NCBI GenBank assembly: GCA_903914945.1
Contig: CAIWQV010000035.1
Span: 1-32,941 of the forward strand
DNA from: an uncultured Methylophilaceae bacterium
GTDB lineage: Bacteria; Pseudomonadota; Gammaproteobacteria; Burkholderiales; Methylophilaceae
Reading direction: 5' to 3'
DNA length: 32,941 nucleotides
A program made the translations under genes and the position numbers. Below the pieces are notes generated by a model. The model saw only the letters and a program-made list of their open reading frames with translations, ran no database searches and had not been told where the DNA came from. Numbering within the stretch: position 1 is the stretch's first letter; each line of letters begins with the position of its first letter. Below, piece after piece: positions 1-11,485 of the stretch.

Positions 1-1
1 A

Positions 2-2377
2 GAGGCAACTCAAAATCAATTTAATGTAGTGGTTTCTACAGGCGACAAAGATTTAGCTCAGCTTGTGAATGAGCATGTAACTTTAATTAATACCATGAGC
101 AATGAAAAGCTTGATATTCAAGGTGTTAAAAATAAATTTGGTCTATTGCCTAATCAAATCATTGATTACTTAACGCTTATTGGAGATACCTCAGACAATG
201 TGCCAGGTGTTGAAAAGGTAGGTCCTAAAACTGCATTGAAATGGCTTAACGAATATCATACGCTTGATAATATTGTCGCTAATGCCTCTCAATTTTCTGG
301 CGTAGTTGGGGAAAATTTAAGGAAAGCATTAGATTGGATTCCAAAAGCAAAAGATCTTATTACGATTCGATGTGATTTGGATATCGATAAAAATTGGAAT
401 AATTTAAAGCCCAAAGCTCAAGATCAATCCGCGCTAGAAAATTTATACCAAAGATTTGAATTTAAGAATTGGCTCAATGAAATTAAAGATGGCGCTCACA
501 AAGAAAATAACTCGAGTTATGTAAGCGCAGAAAAAGTATCTATCAAATCACCTAGCCAATTTATCTCTAAAATAAAATATGACACTATTTTTGATGAGAC
601 TTTATTAAATAGCTGGCTAAAAAAAGTTAAAGAAAAAAGCTATTTGTGCGTTGATACGGAAACCAACTCACTTGATCCTATGCAAGCCAAAATTGTAGGT
701 ATATCAATGGCTGTGACTCCTGGTGAAGCCGCTTATATTCCTCTAGCACATGACTATCCAGGAACTGCTAAACAGCTGTCACTTGATCATACATTAAGCC
801 TTCTAAAACCAATCTTAGAAGATGAGCAAATTAAAAAGATTGGGCAAAATATAAAATATGATTCACATGTATTTTTAAATCATGGCATTCATCTTAAAGG
901 TATTCAGCACGACACGATGTTACAAAGTTATGTAACTGAAAGCCATCAAAGCCACGGTATGGATAATTTAAGTTTAAGGCATTTGGGTCATACGTGCGTT
1001 AGCTATGAGGAAGTTGCAGGTAAGGGTGTCAACCAACTTAAATTTAATGAAGTAGATATTGATATTGCATCTAATTATTCCTCTGAAGATGCTGATATCA
1101 CATTGCAATTAAATCAATTTTTTAATCCTGCGATTGATAACGAGACATCACTCAAATTTATATACGAAAAAATTGAAATGCCTACTTTAGAAGTACTTTT
1201 AAAAATTGAAAGAAATGGTGTGCTAATTGATGATAAAAAATTAAACGTCCAAAGTCATGAAATTGGAAAAAAAATTCTATTGCTTGAAGAGGAGGCATAT
1301 CAATTAGCTGGACAGCCTTTTAATTTAGCGTCCCCCAAACAACTGCAAGATATTTTATTTAATAAATTAGGTATCAAACCTTTAAAGAAAACTCCTTCAG
1401 GAGCCCCCTCTACTGATGAGGATGTCCTTCAGGAATTAGCACTCGACTATCCATTACCCAAATTACTACTCGAACATCGAAGTTTATCTAAACTTAAATC
1501 AACCTACACAGATAAATTACCAAAAATGATTAATCCAAGCACTGGACGAATTCATACAAGCTACAATCAAGCAGTTGCAATTACTGGAAGACTAGCTAGC
1601 TCAGATCCCAATTTACAAAATATTCCTATCAGAACATTAGAAGGTAGAAAAATTAGAGAAGCATTCATTGCGAATCAAGATTCGGCCATTCTTTCTGCGG
1701 ACTATTCACAAATAGAACTAAGAATCATGGCACACTTATCTCAAGACAAGAGATTACTTGATGCATTTAAGAACAATGAGGATATCCATAAATCAACCGC
1801 AGCTGAAATTTTTAATTGTGATCTAAATGCTGTTTCACAAGAACAAAGACGCTATGCCAAAGTCATTAATTTTGGATTGATATATGGAATGAGTGTATTT
1901 GGCCTATCTAAATCACTTGGTATCGAAAGAAGTGCTGCTTCAAATTATATTGAAACTTATTTTGCAAGATACCCTGGTGTTAAGCGTTATATGGAAGACG
2001 CAAAATTATTCGCTAAAGATAAAGGTTATGTTGAAACTTTTTTCGGAAGGCGATTATGGATTCCTGAAATTAATGGCTCAAATGGCATCAGAAGAGCTGC
2101 TGCAGAAAGAGCTGCAATCAACGCGCCTATGCAAGGAACAGCTGCTGACCTCATTAAATTAGCTATGATTGCAGTCGATCAGTGGCTTACTTCACGTAAA
2201 GATTTAAAAACTAAAATGATTATGCAGGTGCATGACGAGCTCGTTTTTGAAGTCCCTAATAATGAAATTGAAATCTTACAAAAAGAATTACCCATCTTAA
2301 TGGAGGGAGTCGCAAAACTCGATATCCCCCTTATTGTTGATATTGGTGTTGGATTGAATTGGGATGCGGCACATTAA
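2..2377 (+). CDS. polA: DNA polymerase I, 5' end truncated by window edge
   Basis: Frame is open from base 2 (EATQNQFNVVVSTGDKDLAQL...), so the ORF-track GTG at 29 is internal. 5'-3' exo C-terminal part, 3'-5' exo motifs (VDTETNSLD, GQNIKYD, SSEDADITLQL) and pol motifs (SADYSQIELRIMAHLS, MQVHDELVFEV) are present. Confidence 0.97.
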   Translation, partial: EATQNQFNVVVSTGDKDLAQLVNEHVTLINTMSNEKLDIQGVKNKFGLLPNQIIDYLTLIGDTSDNVPGVEKVGPKTALKWLNEYHTLDNIVANASQFSGVVGENLRKALDWIPKAKDLITIRCDLDIDKNWNNLKPKAQDQSALENLYQRFEFKNWLNEIKDGAHKENNSSYVSAEKVSIKSPSQFISKIKYDTIFDETLLNSWLKKVKEKSYLCVDTETNSLDPMQAKIVGISMAVTPGEAAYIPLAHDYPGTAKQLSLDHTLSLLKPILEDEQIKKIGQNIKYDSHVFLNHGIHLKGIQHDTMLQSYVTESHQSHGMDNLSLRHLGHTCVSYEEVAGKGVNQLKFNEVDIDIASNYSSEDADITLQLNQFFNPAIDNETSLKFIYEKIEMPTLEVLLKIERNGVLIDDKKLNVQSHEIGKKILLLEEEAYQLAGQPFNLASPKQLQDILFNKLGIKPLKKTPSGAPSTDEDVLQELALDYPLPKLLLEHRSLSKLKSTYTDKLPKMINPSTGRIHTSYNQAVAITGRLASSDPNLQNIPIRTLEGRKIREAFIANQDSAILSADYSQIELRIMAHLSQDKRLLDAFKNNEDIHKSTAAEIFNCDLNAVSQEQRRYAKVINFGLIYGMSVFGLSKSLGIERSAASNYIETYFARYPGVKRYMEDAKLFAKDKGYVETFFGRRLWIPEINGSNGIRRAAAERAAINAPMQGTAADLIKLAMIAVDQWLTSRKDLKTKMIMQVHDELVFEVPNNEIEILQKELPILMEGVAKLDIPLIVDIGVGLNWDAAH

Positions 2378-2378
2378 A

Positions 2379-3113
2379 ATGGAATTTGGCGCTCTAATTA
2401 TTGGCGATGAAATTTTATCTGGCAAAAGACAAGATAAACATTTTGATTATCTGCAAAAAACATTAAAAAAATATGAGCTTTCATTATCTTGGGTTAAATA
2501 TATTCAAGATGATTCGGATGAAATTATTCAATCAATTAAAGAATCAATAAAATCCCAAACAATCGTTTTTTGTTTTGGAGGTATCGGAGCCACTCCTGAC
2601 GACTTTACAAGACAAGCTGCTGCAGATGCATTCAATTTACAATTAATTCGAAATGAAGAGGCTGTCAAAAGAATTGAAGCACAATTTGGTGAGGGCGCTT
2701 ATCCTAAGAGAGTTTTAATGGCGGACATTCCAAATGACGCATCATTAATTCCAAATGAAATTAATAAAATACCTGGATTCAAAATCAGACACCACCATTT
2801 CCTACCTGGATTTCCAGAAATGGCTTGGCCAATGGTTGAATGGGTCTTAAACGAATACTATAAAGACCTATTAAATAAAAATGATTTCGCTGAGGCCTCT
2901 ATTTGGATAAATGATGTGAGCGAAAGTCAGTTAATCGATTTAATGAATAGTATTGTGAAAAAATATCCAGAGATTAAGCTTTTTAGCCTCCCTAAACTAA
3001 GGCCTGTTAAGACAATTGAGCTTGGAGTTAAAGGTTCGGCAAAATTGGTCCATGAAGCCATTCGAGAAATACAGGAAAAAATAGCCGATTTAGGCTATCA
3101 GTGGCATAAGTAA
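2379..3113 (+). CDS. CinA-like / MoaB-Mog-type molybdopterin-binding domain protein (short form)
   Basis: MEFGALIIGDEILSGKRQDKHF and FGGIGATPDDFTRQAAADAF motifs. Start placed at ATG 2379, just after the polA stop, rather than the overlapping ATG 2364. Confidence 0.85.
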   Translation: MEFGALIIGDEILSGKRQDKHFDYLQKTLKKYELSLSWVKYIQDDSDEIIQSIKESIKSQTIVFCFGGIGATPDDFTRQAAADAFNLQLIRNEEAVKRIEAQFGEGAYPKRVLMADIPNDASLIPNEINKIPGFKIRHHHFLPGFPEMAWPMVEWVLNEYYKDLLNKNDFAEASIWINDVSESQLIDLMNSIVKKYPEIKLFSLPKLRPVKTIELGVKGSAKLVHEAIREIQEKIADLGYQWHK

Positions 3114-3185
3114 TTTTAAGACTTCACTTTTATAAAAAGTCATTTGCCTATAAAATAGGCAACTTTCCCTAAACGAATATATATA

Positions 3186-4196
3186 GTGCAAATAGGTTCT
3201 ATTTCCGTTAAAAACAATTTAGTTGTTGCTCCGATGGCAGGAGTCACGGATCGCCCTTTCCGCCAACTTTGCAAAAAGTTTGGTGCTGGTATGGCGGTGA
3301 GCGAAATGGTGACATCAAACTCACTTCTATACGGAAGTCAGAAAACACTTCGTCGAGCCAATCATGAGGGTGAAGTTGACCCAATTTCAGTTCAGATCGC
3401 AGGTGCTGATCCGAAAATGATGGCTGAAGCGGCACAGTTCAATGTAGATCATGGCGCTCAAATTATTGATATCAATATGGGATGCCCAGCAAAAAAAATA
3501 TGTAATGTAATGGCGGGATCAGCTCTTCTTAAAGACGAGCCACTTGTTCAAAAAATATTATCATCGGTTGTTAACTCTGTAGACGTTCCTGTCACACTAA
3601 AAATAAGAACTGGTTGGGATACTAAAAATCGTAATGCTATAGAAATTGCAAAAATTGCTGAAGATATCGGCATTAAAGCATTGGCTATTCATGGCAGAAC
3701 AAGGGCTTGTTTATATATGGGTAATGCCGAGTACGACACCATTGCTGCAGTGAAACAGTCAGTGAATATTCCTGTAATTGCTAATGGTGATATCACAACG
3801 CCAGAAAAAGCAAAATATGTCTTAGATTACACCGGGGTAGATGGAGTAATGATTGGAAGAGCGGCGCAAGGCAAGCCCTGGATTTTTAGAGAAATTGATC
3901 ATTACCTTAAAACAGGAAAACATTTAGATAATCCATCAATTGATGAAATAAAAAATGTCACCATTGCTCATGTAAATGAACTCTATGGCTTCTATGGCGA
4001 AAATGCAGGATTAAAAATTGCTAGAAAACATATCTCCTGGTACACGAAAGGATTAAAAAATTCTGCAAATTTTAGACACTATATGAATACAATTGAAACA
4101 ATTGATGAACAAATTAAAACTATTGAAGATTATTTTAATTTTCTATCGATTGAATCCCCATATATAAAGTATGAAGAAGAAATGTTGGTAGCTTAA
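3186..4196 (+). CDS. dusB: tRNA-dihydrouridine synthase B
   Basis: APMAGVTDRPFRQLC, NMGCPAKKICN and GVMIGRAAQGKPWIF motifs; adjacent to fis. GTG start. Confidence 0.96.
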   Translation: MQIGSISVKNNLVVAPMAGVTDRPFRQLCKKFGAGMAVSEMVTSNSLLYGSQKTLRRANHEGEVDPISVQIAGADPKMMAEAAQFNVDHGAQIIDINMGCPAKKICNVMAGSALLKDEPLVQKILSSVVNSVDVPVTLKIRTGWDTKNRNAIEIAKIAEDIGIKALAIHGRTRACLYMGNAEYDTIAAVKQSVNIPVIANGDITTPEKAKYVLDYTGVDGVMIGRAAQGKPWIFREIDHYLKTGKHLDNPSIDEIKNVTIAHVNELYGFYGENAGLKIARKHISWYTKGLKNSANFRHYMNTIETIDEQIKTIEDYFNFLSIESPYIKYEEEMLVA

Positions 4197-4435
4197 TGGA
4201 AAAGAAAACAGATATACCTGATTGTGTAAACCAATCTTTAGATCAGTACTTCAAGGACTTAAATGGCGAAAATCCAACCAATGTTTATGACATGGTAGTT
4301 GGCCTTGTTGAAAAACCTCTATTAACTTACATCATGGGCATATCAAAGGGTAATCAAAGTAAAGCAGCAGAAATTCTTGGTCTTAATAGAAACACTCTTA
4401 GAAAAAAATTAAAACAACATAAGATTGATATCTAG
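4196..4435 (+). CDS. fis: Fis family DNA-binding protein
   Basis: C-terminal [29 protein letters not shown]; dusB-fis arrangement. Confidence 0.95.
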   Translation: MEKKTDIPDCVNQSLDQYFKDLNGENPTNVYDMVVGLVEKPLLTYIMGISKGNQSKAAEILGLNRNTLRKKLKQHKIDI

Positions 4436-4437
4436 CC

Positions 4438-5997
4438 ATGATTAAAATCAAGCGAGCTCTCATAAGCGTATCAGACAAAAAAGGCATTATCGAATTCGCC
4501 AAGACACTACTTAAATATAATGTTGAAATTTTATCAACTGGCGGTACAGCAAAATTATTTGCTGACAATAATATTCCTGTCATTGAAGTCAGTGATTACA
4601 CGGGTTTTCCTGAAATGTTAGATGGCAGAGTGAAGACCCTCCACCCAAAAATACATGGTGGTATTCTTGGCAAAAGAGATGACGAGAAACATCTTCAAAC
4701 AATGGCTAAATCTAATATTCCTTTAATTGATTTGGTGGTGGTGAACTTATATCCATTTGAGGCAACCATATCTAAAGAAAACTGTCCTCTCTCTGAGGCT
4801 ATTGAAAACATTGATATTGGTGGTCCAGCAATGATCAGATCATCAGCAAAAAATTATAATGGCGTGGCTGTTGTAACTGATGCTCAAGATTACAAACTAA
4901 TTGAAGATGCTTTAAAAAAGAATGATGGCGCGCTTAATCTAGAATGTAGATTTAACTTGGCCAAAAAAGCTTTTGAGCATACCGCAAAGTATGATTCAGC
5001 CATCTCAAATTATCTTAACAGACTAGATACAAATAAAAATGTAGCTTACCCAAATAAACTTCATCTTACATTTACTAAAAAAATGGATTTACGTTACGGC
5101 GAAAATCCACATCAAAGCGCATCTTTTTACGTGGATGAAATGTCTAATAAAGGTTCATTGGCAAGTTTTAAACAATTGCAAGGCAAAGAACTTTCTTACA
5201 ATAATTTAAATGACGCAGATACCGCATGGGAATGTGTTAAAAGTTTTAAACTTGCATCTTGTGTAATTGTTAAGCATGCTAATCCATGCGGTGTTGGGTC
5301 CTCTAAAGATCTTTTAGACGCTTATAAAAAAGCATTTTCAACTGACCCTACATCTGCATTTGGCGGCATTATTGCATGCAATATGCCATTAGATAAAAAT
5401 ACTGCAGCTCAGATCATCACGCAATTTGTTGAGGTTGTGATTGCTCCATCCTACGATAGTGAGTCACTGAAAATTTTTGAATCAAAACCGAATATACGGC
5501 TATTAGAAGTTGCGCTTGATAATAATTTTAATCCGTTAGAATTAAAAAAAATTGGTGGTGGCTTATTAGTGCAGTCGCCGGACGACTTCAATATAGATAT
5601 TAATAACTGCAAAATCGTATCAAAACTAAAGCCAAATGAGGAGCAATTTTCTGACATGCTTTTTGCATGGCGTGTTGCTAAGTATGTTAAATCAAATGCC
5701 ATTGTTTTTTGTAAGTCCAATCAAACTTTAGGTATAGGTGCTGGCCAGATGAGCAGAGTCGATAGCACTAAAATTGCATCAATTAAAGCTCAACATGCAA
5801 ATTTAGACTTAACAAATTCAGTGGTGGCTTCAGATGCTTTCTTCCCCTTTAGGGATGGTATTGATGTCATCGCTGCTGCTGGCGCAAAATGTGTTATTCA
5901 GCCGGGTGGCAGCTTAAGAGATGAGGAAGTTATTTCAGCTGCAGATGAATTAGGCCTTGTAATGTTATTTACCGGATACCGTCACTTTAGGCATTAA
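4438..5997 (+). CDS. purH: Bifunctional AICAR formyltransferase / IMP cyclohydrolase
   Basis: [47 protein letters not shown] and [28 protein letters not shown]. Confidence 0.98.
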   Translation: MIKIKRALISVSDKKGIIEFAKTLLKYNVEILSTGGTAKLFADNNIPVIEVSDYTGFPEMLDGRVKTLHPKIHGGILGKRDDEKHLQTMAKSNIPLIDLVVVNLYPFEATISKENCPLSEAIENIDIGGPAMIRSSAKNYNGVAVVTDAQDYKLIEDALKKNDGALNLECRFNLAKKAFEHTAKYDSAISNYLNRLDTNKNVAYPNKLHLTFTKKMDLRYGENPHQSASFYVDEMSNKGSLASFKQLQGKELSYNNLNDADTAWECVKSFKLASCVIVKHANPCGVGSSKDLLDAYKKAFSTDPTSAFGGIIACNMPLDKNTAAQIITQFVEVVIAPSYDSESLKIFESKPNIRLLEVALDNNFNPLELKKIGGGLLVQSPDDFNIDINNCKIVSKLKPNEEQFSDMLFAWRVAKYVKSNAIVFCKSNQTLGIGAGQMSRVDSTKIASIKAQHANLDLTNSVVASDAFFPFRDGIDVIAAAGAKCVIQPGGSLRDEEVISAADELGLVMLFTGYRHFRH

Positions 5998-6000
5998 CTT

Positions 6001-7272
6001 ATGAAAGTTTTAGTGATTGGAAGTGGGGGAAGAGAACATGCTATAGCGTGGAAACTTTCTCAAAGCAGCAAAGTTAAATCTATCTTTATAGCGCCAGGAA
6101 ATGGTGGCACTCACCTCAATCCAAAATTCAAAAATGTTAATCTTACAGATATTAATCTTCTTGCTGATTTTGCTATTAAAGAAACCATTGATTTAACTGT
6201 GGTTGGTCCTGAGTTGCCCCTATCTAAAGGTATTGTTGATTTATTTAGGTCTAAAAATTTAAATATCTTTGGTCCGACTCAAAAAGCAGCTCAACTCGAA
6301 AGTTCTAAGGATTTTGCTAAGGATTTTATGTGTAGGCATGATATTCCAACTGCAAAATACAAAACATTTAAAACATCTGATGAGGCTCATCAATATATCA
6401 ATGAGCACCGAGCACCTATTGTAATTAAAGCTGATGGGCTAGCTTCTGGAAAAGGAGTCATAGTTGCTATGACGGATAAGGAAGCTCATGATGCAGTTGA
6501 TTTTATGCTTGTAGATAATAGATTTGGAGATGCAGGGGCTAAAGTTGTTATCGAGGAATTCCTTGAAGGTGAAGAGGCAAGCTTTATGGTGGTATGTGAT
6601 GGAAAAACAATTCTGCCTCTTGCCACAAGCCAGGATCACAAAAGACTCCTCGATCAAGATATGGGGCCCAATACAGGAGGAATGGGGGCTTACTCTCCCG
6701 CACCTGTCGTTACAAAAGAAATTTACGCCAAAGTTATGGATGAAATTATCTACCCAACTATAGATGGCATGGCTAAAGATGGTATTTCATTTACCGGATT
6801 TCTTTATGCGGGACTAATGATCAGCAAGAGTGGTGAGGTCAAGACATTAGAATACAATTGTCGCATGGGTGATCCAGAAACGCAGCCTATTCTTATGAGG
6901 CTTAAAAGTGATTTATTTGAAATATTGTATACCGCGGCAATAGGCAAACTTGATTCAACAGAAATCGAATGGGACACAAGGACAGCTTTAGCCGTTGTTT
7001 TAGCTTCAGCAGATTATCCTGAAAATCCAAAACTAAGTGATGAAATTTATATTGAAGATCGACTTATATCTGATAGTTATATTTTTCATGCAGGCACAGT
7101 ATATAAAGACAATAAACTTCTAACTTCTGGCGGAAGAGTTTTGGCTGTTACAGCATTAGGCAATTCTGTAAAAGAAGCTCAATCTAAAGCCTATGAAGTT
7201 ATCAATACTATCAAGTTTAACGGCGCTCAATATCGAAAAGATATAGGTTATAGAGCATTAAATAATAATTAA
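6001..7272 (+). CDS. purD: Phosphoribosylamine-glycine ligase
   Basis: MKVLVIGSGGREHAIAWKL, VIKADGLASGKGVIVA and YNCRMGDPETQ. Confidence 0.98.
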   Translation: MKVLVIGSGGREHAIAWKLSQSSKVKSIFIAPGNGGTHLNPKFKNVNLTDINLLADFAIKETIDLTVVGPELPLSKGIVDLFRSKNLNIFGPTQKAAQLESSKDFAKDFMCRHDIPTAKYKTFKTSDEAHQYINEHRAPIVIKADGLASGKGVIVAMTDKEAHDAVDFMLVDNRFGDAGAKVVIEEFLEGEEASFMVVCDGKTILPLATSQDHKRLLDQDMGPNTGGMGAYSPAPVVTKEIYAKVMDEIIYPTIDGMAKDGISFTGFLYAGLMISKSGEVKTLEYNCRMGDPETQPILMRLKSDLFEILYTAAIGKLDSTEIEWDTRTALAVVLASADYPENPKLSDEIYIEDRLISDSYIFHAGTVYKDNKLLTSGGRVLAVTALGNSVKEAQSKAYEVINTIKFNGAQYRKDIGYRALNNN

Positions 7273-7273
7273 A

Positions 7274-7816
7274 TTGGCTAATCATCGCTTAATTCGATAT
7301 TTAAAAAATGGTGGGATCCTGGCATACCCTACCGAGTCTTGTTTTGGACTTGGTTGTGACCCAAAAAATAAACGCGCAATAGAAAAAATTCTACTATTAA
7401 AAAAAAGGGCTCGATCAAAAGGCTTTATTTTAATTGGCTCAAAACTAAATCACTTCGATATTTATACTAAAAATATTACTGAAACTCAAAAAAAAGATTT
7501 AATGACTAAATGGCCAGGGCCTCATACTTGGACTGTCCCCGCATCAGATTATTGCCCTGCATGGCTAAAAGGAAAAACAGGTAATATTGCTATCAGATTA
7601 CCTAAAGTTAATAGCACTCTAAACCTATTAAATTCAATTAACTTCCCAATCACTTCAACAAGTGCTAACTTAAGTCATAAGCAGTCTATCAAAACATCAA
7701 GAGGCTGTAAAAATCTCTTCAAAAAAAATGTAAGGGTTATAGAAGGAAATGTCGGTAATGAAAAAAAACCTACCGCCATTCAAGATTTTTTAAGTAAGAA
7801 GATAATTAGAAAATAA
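7274..7816 (+). CDS. tsaC: L-threonylcarbamoyladenylate synthase, TsaC/YrdC family
   Basis: [29 protein letters not shown] and ITSTSANLS motifs. TTG start two bases after purD. Confidence 0.92.
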   Translation: MANHRLIRYLKNGGILAYPTESCFGLGCDPKNKRAIEKILLLKKRARSKGFILIGSKLNHFDIYTKNITETQKKDLMTKWPGPHTWTVPASDYCPAWLKGKTGNIAIRLPKVNSTLNLLNSINFPITSTSANLSHKQSIKTSRGCKNLFKKNVRVIEGNVGNEKKPTAIQDFLSKKIIRK

Positions 7817-7817
7817 T

Positions 7818-8726
7818 ATGATTAATTCAAATATAGTTTTTGAGTACTTTAACAATCTTCAATTAAATATTGTTGAAACACTTCAGATTGTAGATGGTAA
7901 AAATTTTATAAATGACTCATGGCAACGCAAGGAAGGTGGTGGTGGAACTTCTTGTTTATTAGAGAATGGTCGTGTATTTGAAAGAGCAGGCGTTGGCTTC
8001 TCCCATGTTATAGGTGATAAGCTTCCTCGCTCAGCAAGCGTTGCGCATCCCGAAGCTGCAGATAGAAAATGGGAAGCCATGGGCCTATCATTAGTCTTGC
8101 ATCCTAAAAATCCCTTTGCACCCACAGTGCATATGAATGTAAGATTTTTTATTGCGAAAAAAGATGGTCTCGAAGATATTTGGTGGTTTGGGGGTGGTAT
8201 GGATCTAACTCCTTATTATGGCTTTGATGAAGACGCAATTCATTTTCATCAAACACTTAAAACTATGCTTAATCAATATGATGCAAGGCTTTATTCTGAA
8301 TTTAAAAAAAATTGCGATGAATATTTTTATTTAAAGCATCGTAATGAGCCTAGAGGCATCGGAGGTATTTTTTATGATGACTTTAATCATTTAGGCTTTG
8401 AGAATTCATTTAATTTAAATAAATCAGTAGGTGATGTTTTTTTAAATGCATATTTACCTATCCTCCAAAGGCGAAAAGATATTAGCTATACGGAAAAAGA
8501 AAGAGAATTTCAGCTTTATAGACGCGGTCGTTATGTAGAATTTAATTTAATATTTGATCGAGGTACTTTGTTTGGTCTGCAATCAAACGGAAGAACTGAG
8601 TCTATTTTAATGTCTATGCCTCCAATGGCTCAGTGGAAATATGATTGGAAACCAGAATCAGGCAGTAAAGAGGAAAAACTGTATACACATTTTTTAACTA
8701 ATAAAGATTGGTTGAGTCATGAATAG
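7818..8726 (+). CDS. hemF: Oxygen-dependent coproporphyrinogen III oxidase
   Basis: [38 protein letters not shown] and [12 protein letters not shown]. Confidence 0.97.
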   Translation: MINSNIVFEYFNNLQLNIVETLQIVDGKNFINDSWQRKEGGGGTSCLLENGRVFERAGVGFSHVIGDKLPRSASVAHPEAADRKWEAMGLSLVLHPKNPFAPTVHMNVRFFIAKKDGLEDIWWFGGGMDLTPYYGFDEDAIHFHQTLKTMLNQYDARLYSEFKKNCDEYFYLKHRNEPRGIGGIFYDDFNHLGFENSFNLNKSVGDVFLNAYLPILQRRKDISYTEKEREFQLYRRGRYVEFNLIFDRGTLFGLQSNGRTESILMSMPPMAQWKYDWKPESGSKEEKLYTHFLTNKDWLSHE

Positions 8727-10134
8727 CCTGTTTGAAAAAATTTTTAGAAAAAAACATATTAACCATCAACACCCAGCAAATCTAAAAAAATGTCTTAGTG
8801 CTTTAGATTTAACTCTTTTAGGTATTGGTTGCATTATAGGAACTGGTATTTTCGTCTTAACTGGTATAGCTGCTGCTAACCAAGCTGGTCCTGCAGTCAT
8901 TTTATCATTTATAGTTTCAGGTTTCGCTTGTGCCTTTGCAGCATTAGCTTACGCAGAATTGTCATCATCAATTGGTGGTTGCGGCAGCGCCTATGGTTAT
9001 AGTTATGTTGCATTTGGTGAATTCTTTGCGTGGATTATTGGTTGGATTCTACTTATGGAATACGGCATGTCTATTGCAGCAGTTGCAAACGGATGGTCTG
9101 GGTACTTTAATAATGCGCTCACTGCAATGGGTGTAGGTCTTCCTGAGTCTTTATCAAAAGCACCGGCTTTGGGTGGCTTCGTAAATCTTCCAGCAATGCT
9201 CATTATATTAGTCATCATGTCTTTACTTATTGTTGGCGTAAAGCAAAGCGCTAAATTTAATGCTGCAATGGTTTTTATTAAACTCTTAACAATTACATTA
9301 TTTATTTCTGTCGCTATATTTAATGTTAATCCAGCAAATTGGCATCCCTTTATGCCCTATGGATGGTTTGCAACTTTACCGGATGGACAAACGGTAGGTG
9401 TTCTTGCAGGCGCCTCATTAGTATTTTTTGCATATGTTGGTTTTGATGCCGTTTCTACTGCTGCGGAAGAAGCAATTAATCCCCAAAGAGATCTTCCAAG
9501 GGGGATTATTGGTTCACTCGCTTTTTGCACTGTAATATACATTGTCGTTTCATTGCTTCTGACAGGTGTAGTTCCATACCAAGAACTTAACGTTTCTTCT
9601 CCGATTGCCTATGCGCTACAAAAAATAGGCTTTCAAGGAGCTTCTGCATTAGTTGCCACTGGTGTTATTGCTGGACTCACAACTGTTATGCTTGTTCTTT
9701 ATTACGCTTTAACAAGAATTATATTTGCAATGAGTAGAGATGGATTATTGCCCCATGCTTTAAGTGAGGTGAACAAAAGCACTAACACCCCTGTAAAAGT
9801 TATTATTTTTTGTGGGTTAATTATCTCAGTAATTGCTGGCTTCATACCTTTAGGTACCTTAGCTGAGATTGTCAATATTGGAACATTAGCTGCTTTTGTA
9901 ATTGTTTCATTAGGCGTAATCTATGTAAGAAAACTCCATAAGAATAATAAAGCAACTTTTAAAAATAAATGGCATCCACTTGTTCCTCTCTTGGGAATTT
10001 TTTCATGTAGCGCTTTAATGTTTTTCCTGCCTGCTGAAACCTGGAGAAGATTTTTGATTTGGGTATTAATTGGAATTATTTTTTATTTTACTTACTCAAT
10101 AAAACACAGTCATCTTAATAAAAAACCGGCCTAA
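8719..10134 (+). CDS. APC-family amino acid permease
   Basis: Multiple TM segments; [17 protein letters not shown] and [28 protein letters not shown]. Overlaps hemF by 8 nt. Confidence 0.9.
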   Translation: MNSLFEKIFRKKHINHQHPANLKKCLSALDLTLLGIGCIIGTGIFVLTGIAAANQAGPAVILSFIVSGFACAFAALAYAELSSSIGGCGSAYGYSYVAFGEFFAWIIGWILLMEYGMSIAAVANGWSGYFNNALTAMGVGLPESLSKAPALGGFVNLPAMLIILVIMSLLIVGVKQSAKFNAAMVFIKLLTITLFISVAIFNVNPANWHPFMPYGWFATLPDGQTVGVLAGASLVFFAYVGFDAVSTAAEEAINPQRDLPRGIIGSLAFCTVIYIVVSLLLTGVVPYQELNVSSPIAYALQKIGFQGASALVATGVIAGLTTVMLVLYYALTRIIFAMSRDGLLPHALSEVNKSTNTPVKVIIFCGLIISVIAGFIPLGTLAEIVNIGTLAAFVIVSLGVIYVRKLHKNNKATFKNKWHPLVPLLGIFSCSALMFFLPAETWRRFLIWVLIGIIFYFTYSIKHSHLNKKPA

Positions 10135-10147
10135 GCCGGTTTTTTAT
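10120..10147. terminator. Bidirectional rho-independent terminator between permease and cytochrome c genes
   Basis: aaaaaACCGGCctaaGCCGGTttttta: 6-bp GC-rich stem (one further A-T pair or more) with flanking A and T tracts. Confidence 0.9.
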
Positions 10148-10163
10148 TAAGTTTAACACTTGA

Positions 10164-10487
10164 TTAAAGTGATAAAACCCACTGAACGATTGTTTTAATA
10201 TCTTCGTCTTTAACTTGCGGGCTATTTGCTGGCATTGGAACAGGGCCCCAAACACCACTACCACCCGCTTTAACCTTAGCTACTAATTTTGCTTCAGCAC
10301 CTTTGTCGCCTTTGTACTTAGCAGCCACATCTTTATATGATGGTCCAACCACTTTGTTTTGAATGCTATGACAAGCTAAACATCCACTTTTTTGAGCTAA
10401 TGCTTCAGCAGCTTTAGCGTCTGCAGCCTGTGCTTGATTTGTTAAAAACGCGCCAACCATTGCAATACCTAAAATTACTGATTTCAT
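10164..10487 (-). CDS. Small periplasmic class I cytochrome c (c551/c552-like)
   Basis: Signal peptide MKSVILGIAMVGAFLTNQAQA, heme motif CLACH, C-terminal MPANSPQVKDEDIKTIVQWVLSL. Confidence 0.92.
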   Translation of the reverse strand: MKSVILGIAMVGAFLTNQAQAADAKAAEALAQKSGCLACHSIQNKVVGPSYKDVAAKYKGDKGAEAKLVAKVKAGGSGVWGPVPMPANSPQVKDEDIKTIVQWVLSL

Positions 10488-10576
10488 ATTATTTCCACCC
10501 TTAAATTGATTTTTGCGTTAGTTATGATACTACTAAACTTATTTAAATTAAATGTAATTTGAAGAAAATTTAAGCC

Positions 10577-11476
10577 TTAATATTCTTGAACTAAATACTC
10601 GGCTATTAGATTGTGAGACTGATTCGGATAGACCATAACGCTACTCTCTAAGGCATTAACACTTTCCACACAAATCATTTTTTTCCATTCGCCTTCAGTT
10701 CCCATATCAACCATAGTTTTAACTTTTTTATCCCACGGCGTCCAAATCACTGTCGAATCACTATTTTGTTTCTTTACCGTAATTTTTCTATTAAGCCCTT
10801 TATCATGAATAATACAATCGTCTTTAGTATTTAAATAAACGCGGTCGAATTCCTCTCTAAATTGAATTTCTTCATCTTGGGTGAATTTTTTATATCCTCT
10901 AGTCTTATCTGAGTAAATTTTATTCTCTAATCCTGTTACCTTAATATTTTCAATGTCACTTATCTTAAAATAAGTGTGATATCCCTCACCAATCAAGAAA
11001 GGCTGTTCAGATAAATTTGTCGTTTTAAGATCAAGATGGATTGAAAGGCCAATCGTAATAGAAAATTCTAGATTAAATTGATATGAAAGTTGTCTATTTA
11101 CTTCAGGGGTAGGAAGCATCACTAATGTAACCTTAGTGGCGCCATTTTCTAAATCAATAACATCATTAATGCGCCATGGTATAACTCTAGCGAATCCATG
11201 CGGACAAAAACTTCCATCAGTAGGGTGGGCGCCAAACCAAGGCCAGCAAATTGGAACACCGCCTCTTATAGACCTTCCATGCATGTATCTCGCATTACTT
11301 GAAAGCCATAAAACTTCATCCTTAACATTATGAGGTTTCCATTGCATGATGTGGGCGCCTTGAAGCGCAATCTTTGCAGAACCAAGCTCGTTATCGATAG
11401 TAATAAATTTTAAGCCAATTTCATTTTGAGTAATCTTGTAGCTCTGAGCTGAAGATATATTCTTTTCACTTATCAT
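10577..11476 (-). CDS. D-hexose-6-phosphate mutarotase (aldose 1-epimerase fold, YeaD-like)
   Basis: GAHIMQWKP, RGGVPICWPWFGAHP, HGFARVIPW and LIGEGYHTYF. Confidence 0.88.
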   Translation of the reverse strand: MISEKNISSAQSYKITQNEIGLKFITIDNELGSAKIALQGAHIMQWKPHNVKDEVLWLSSNARYMHGRSIRGGVPICWPWFGAHPTDGSFCPHGFARVIPWRINDVIDLENGATKVTLVMLPTPEVNRQLSYQFNLEFSITIGLSIHLDLKTTNLSEQPFLIGEGYHTYFKISDIENIKVTGLENKIYSDKTRGYKKFTQDEEIQFREEFDRVYLNTKDDCIIHDKGLNRKITVKKQNSDSTVIWTPWDKKVKTMVDMGTEGEWKKMICVESVNALESSVMVYPNQSHNLIAEYLVQEY

Positions 11477-11485
11477 TTTTAAAAA

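Noticed and set aside
29-31. GTG at 29 as the polA start
   Set aside because: The frame is open to the window edge and the protein there is mid-exonuclease domain, so the true start is upstream of the window.
1893-2162. 89-aa ORF in another frame within polA
   Set aside because: It overlaps the conserved polymerase domain fully and is best explained as a chance alternative frame. The other short ORFs nested in or antisense to conserved genes were rejected on the same ground.
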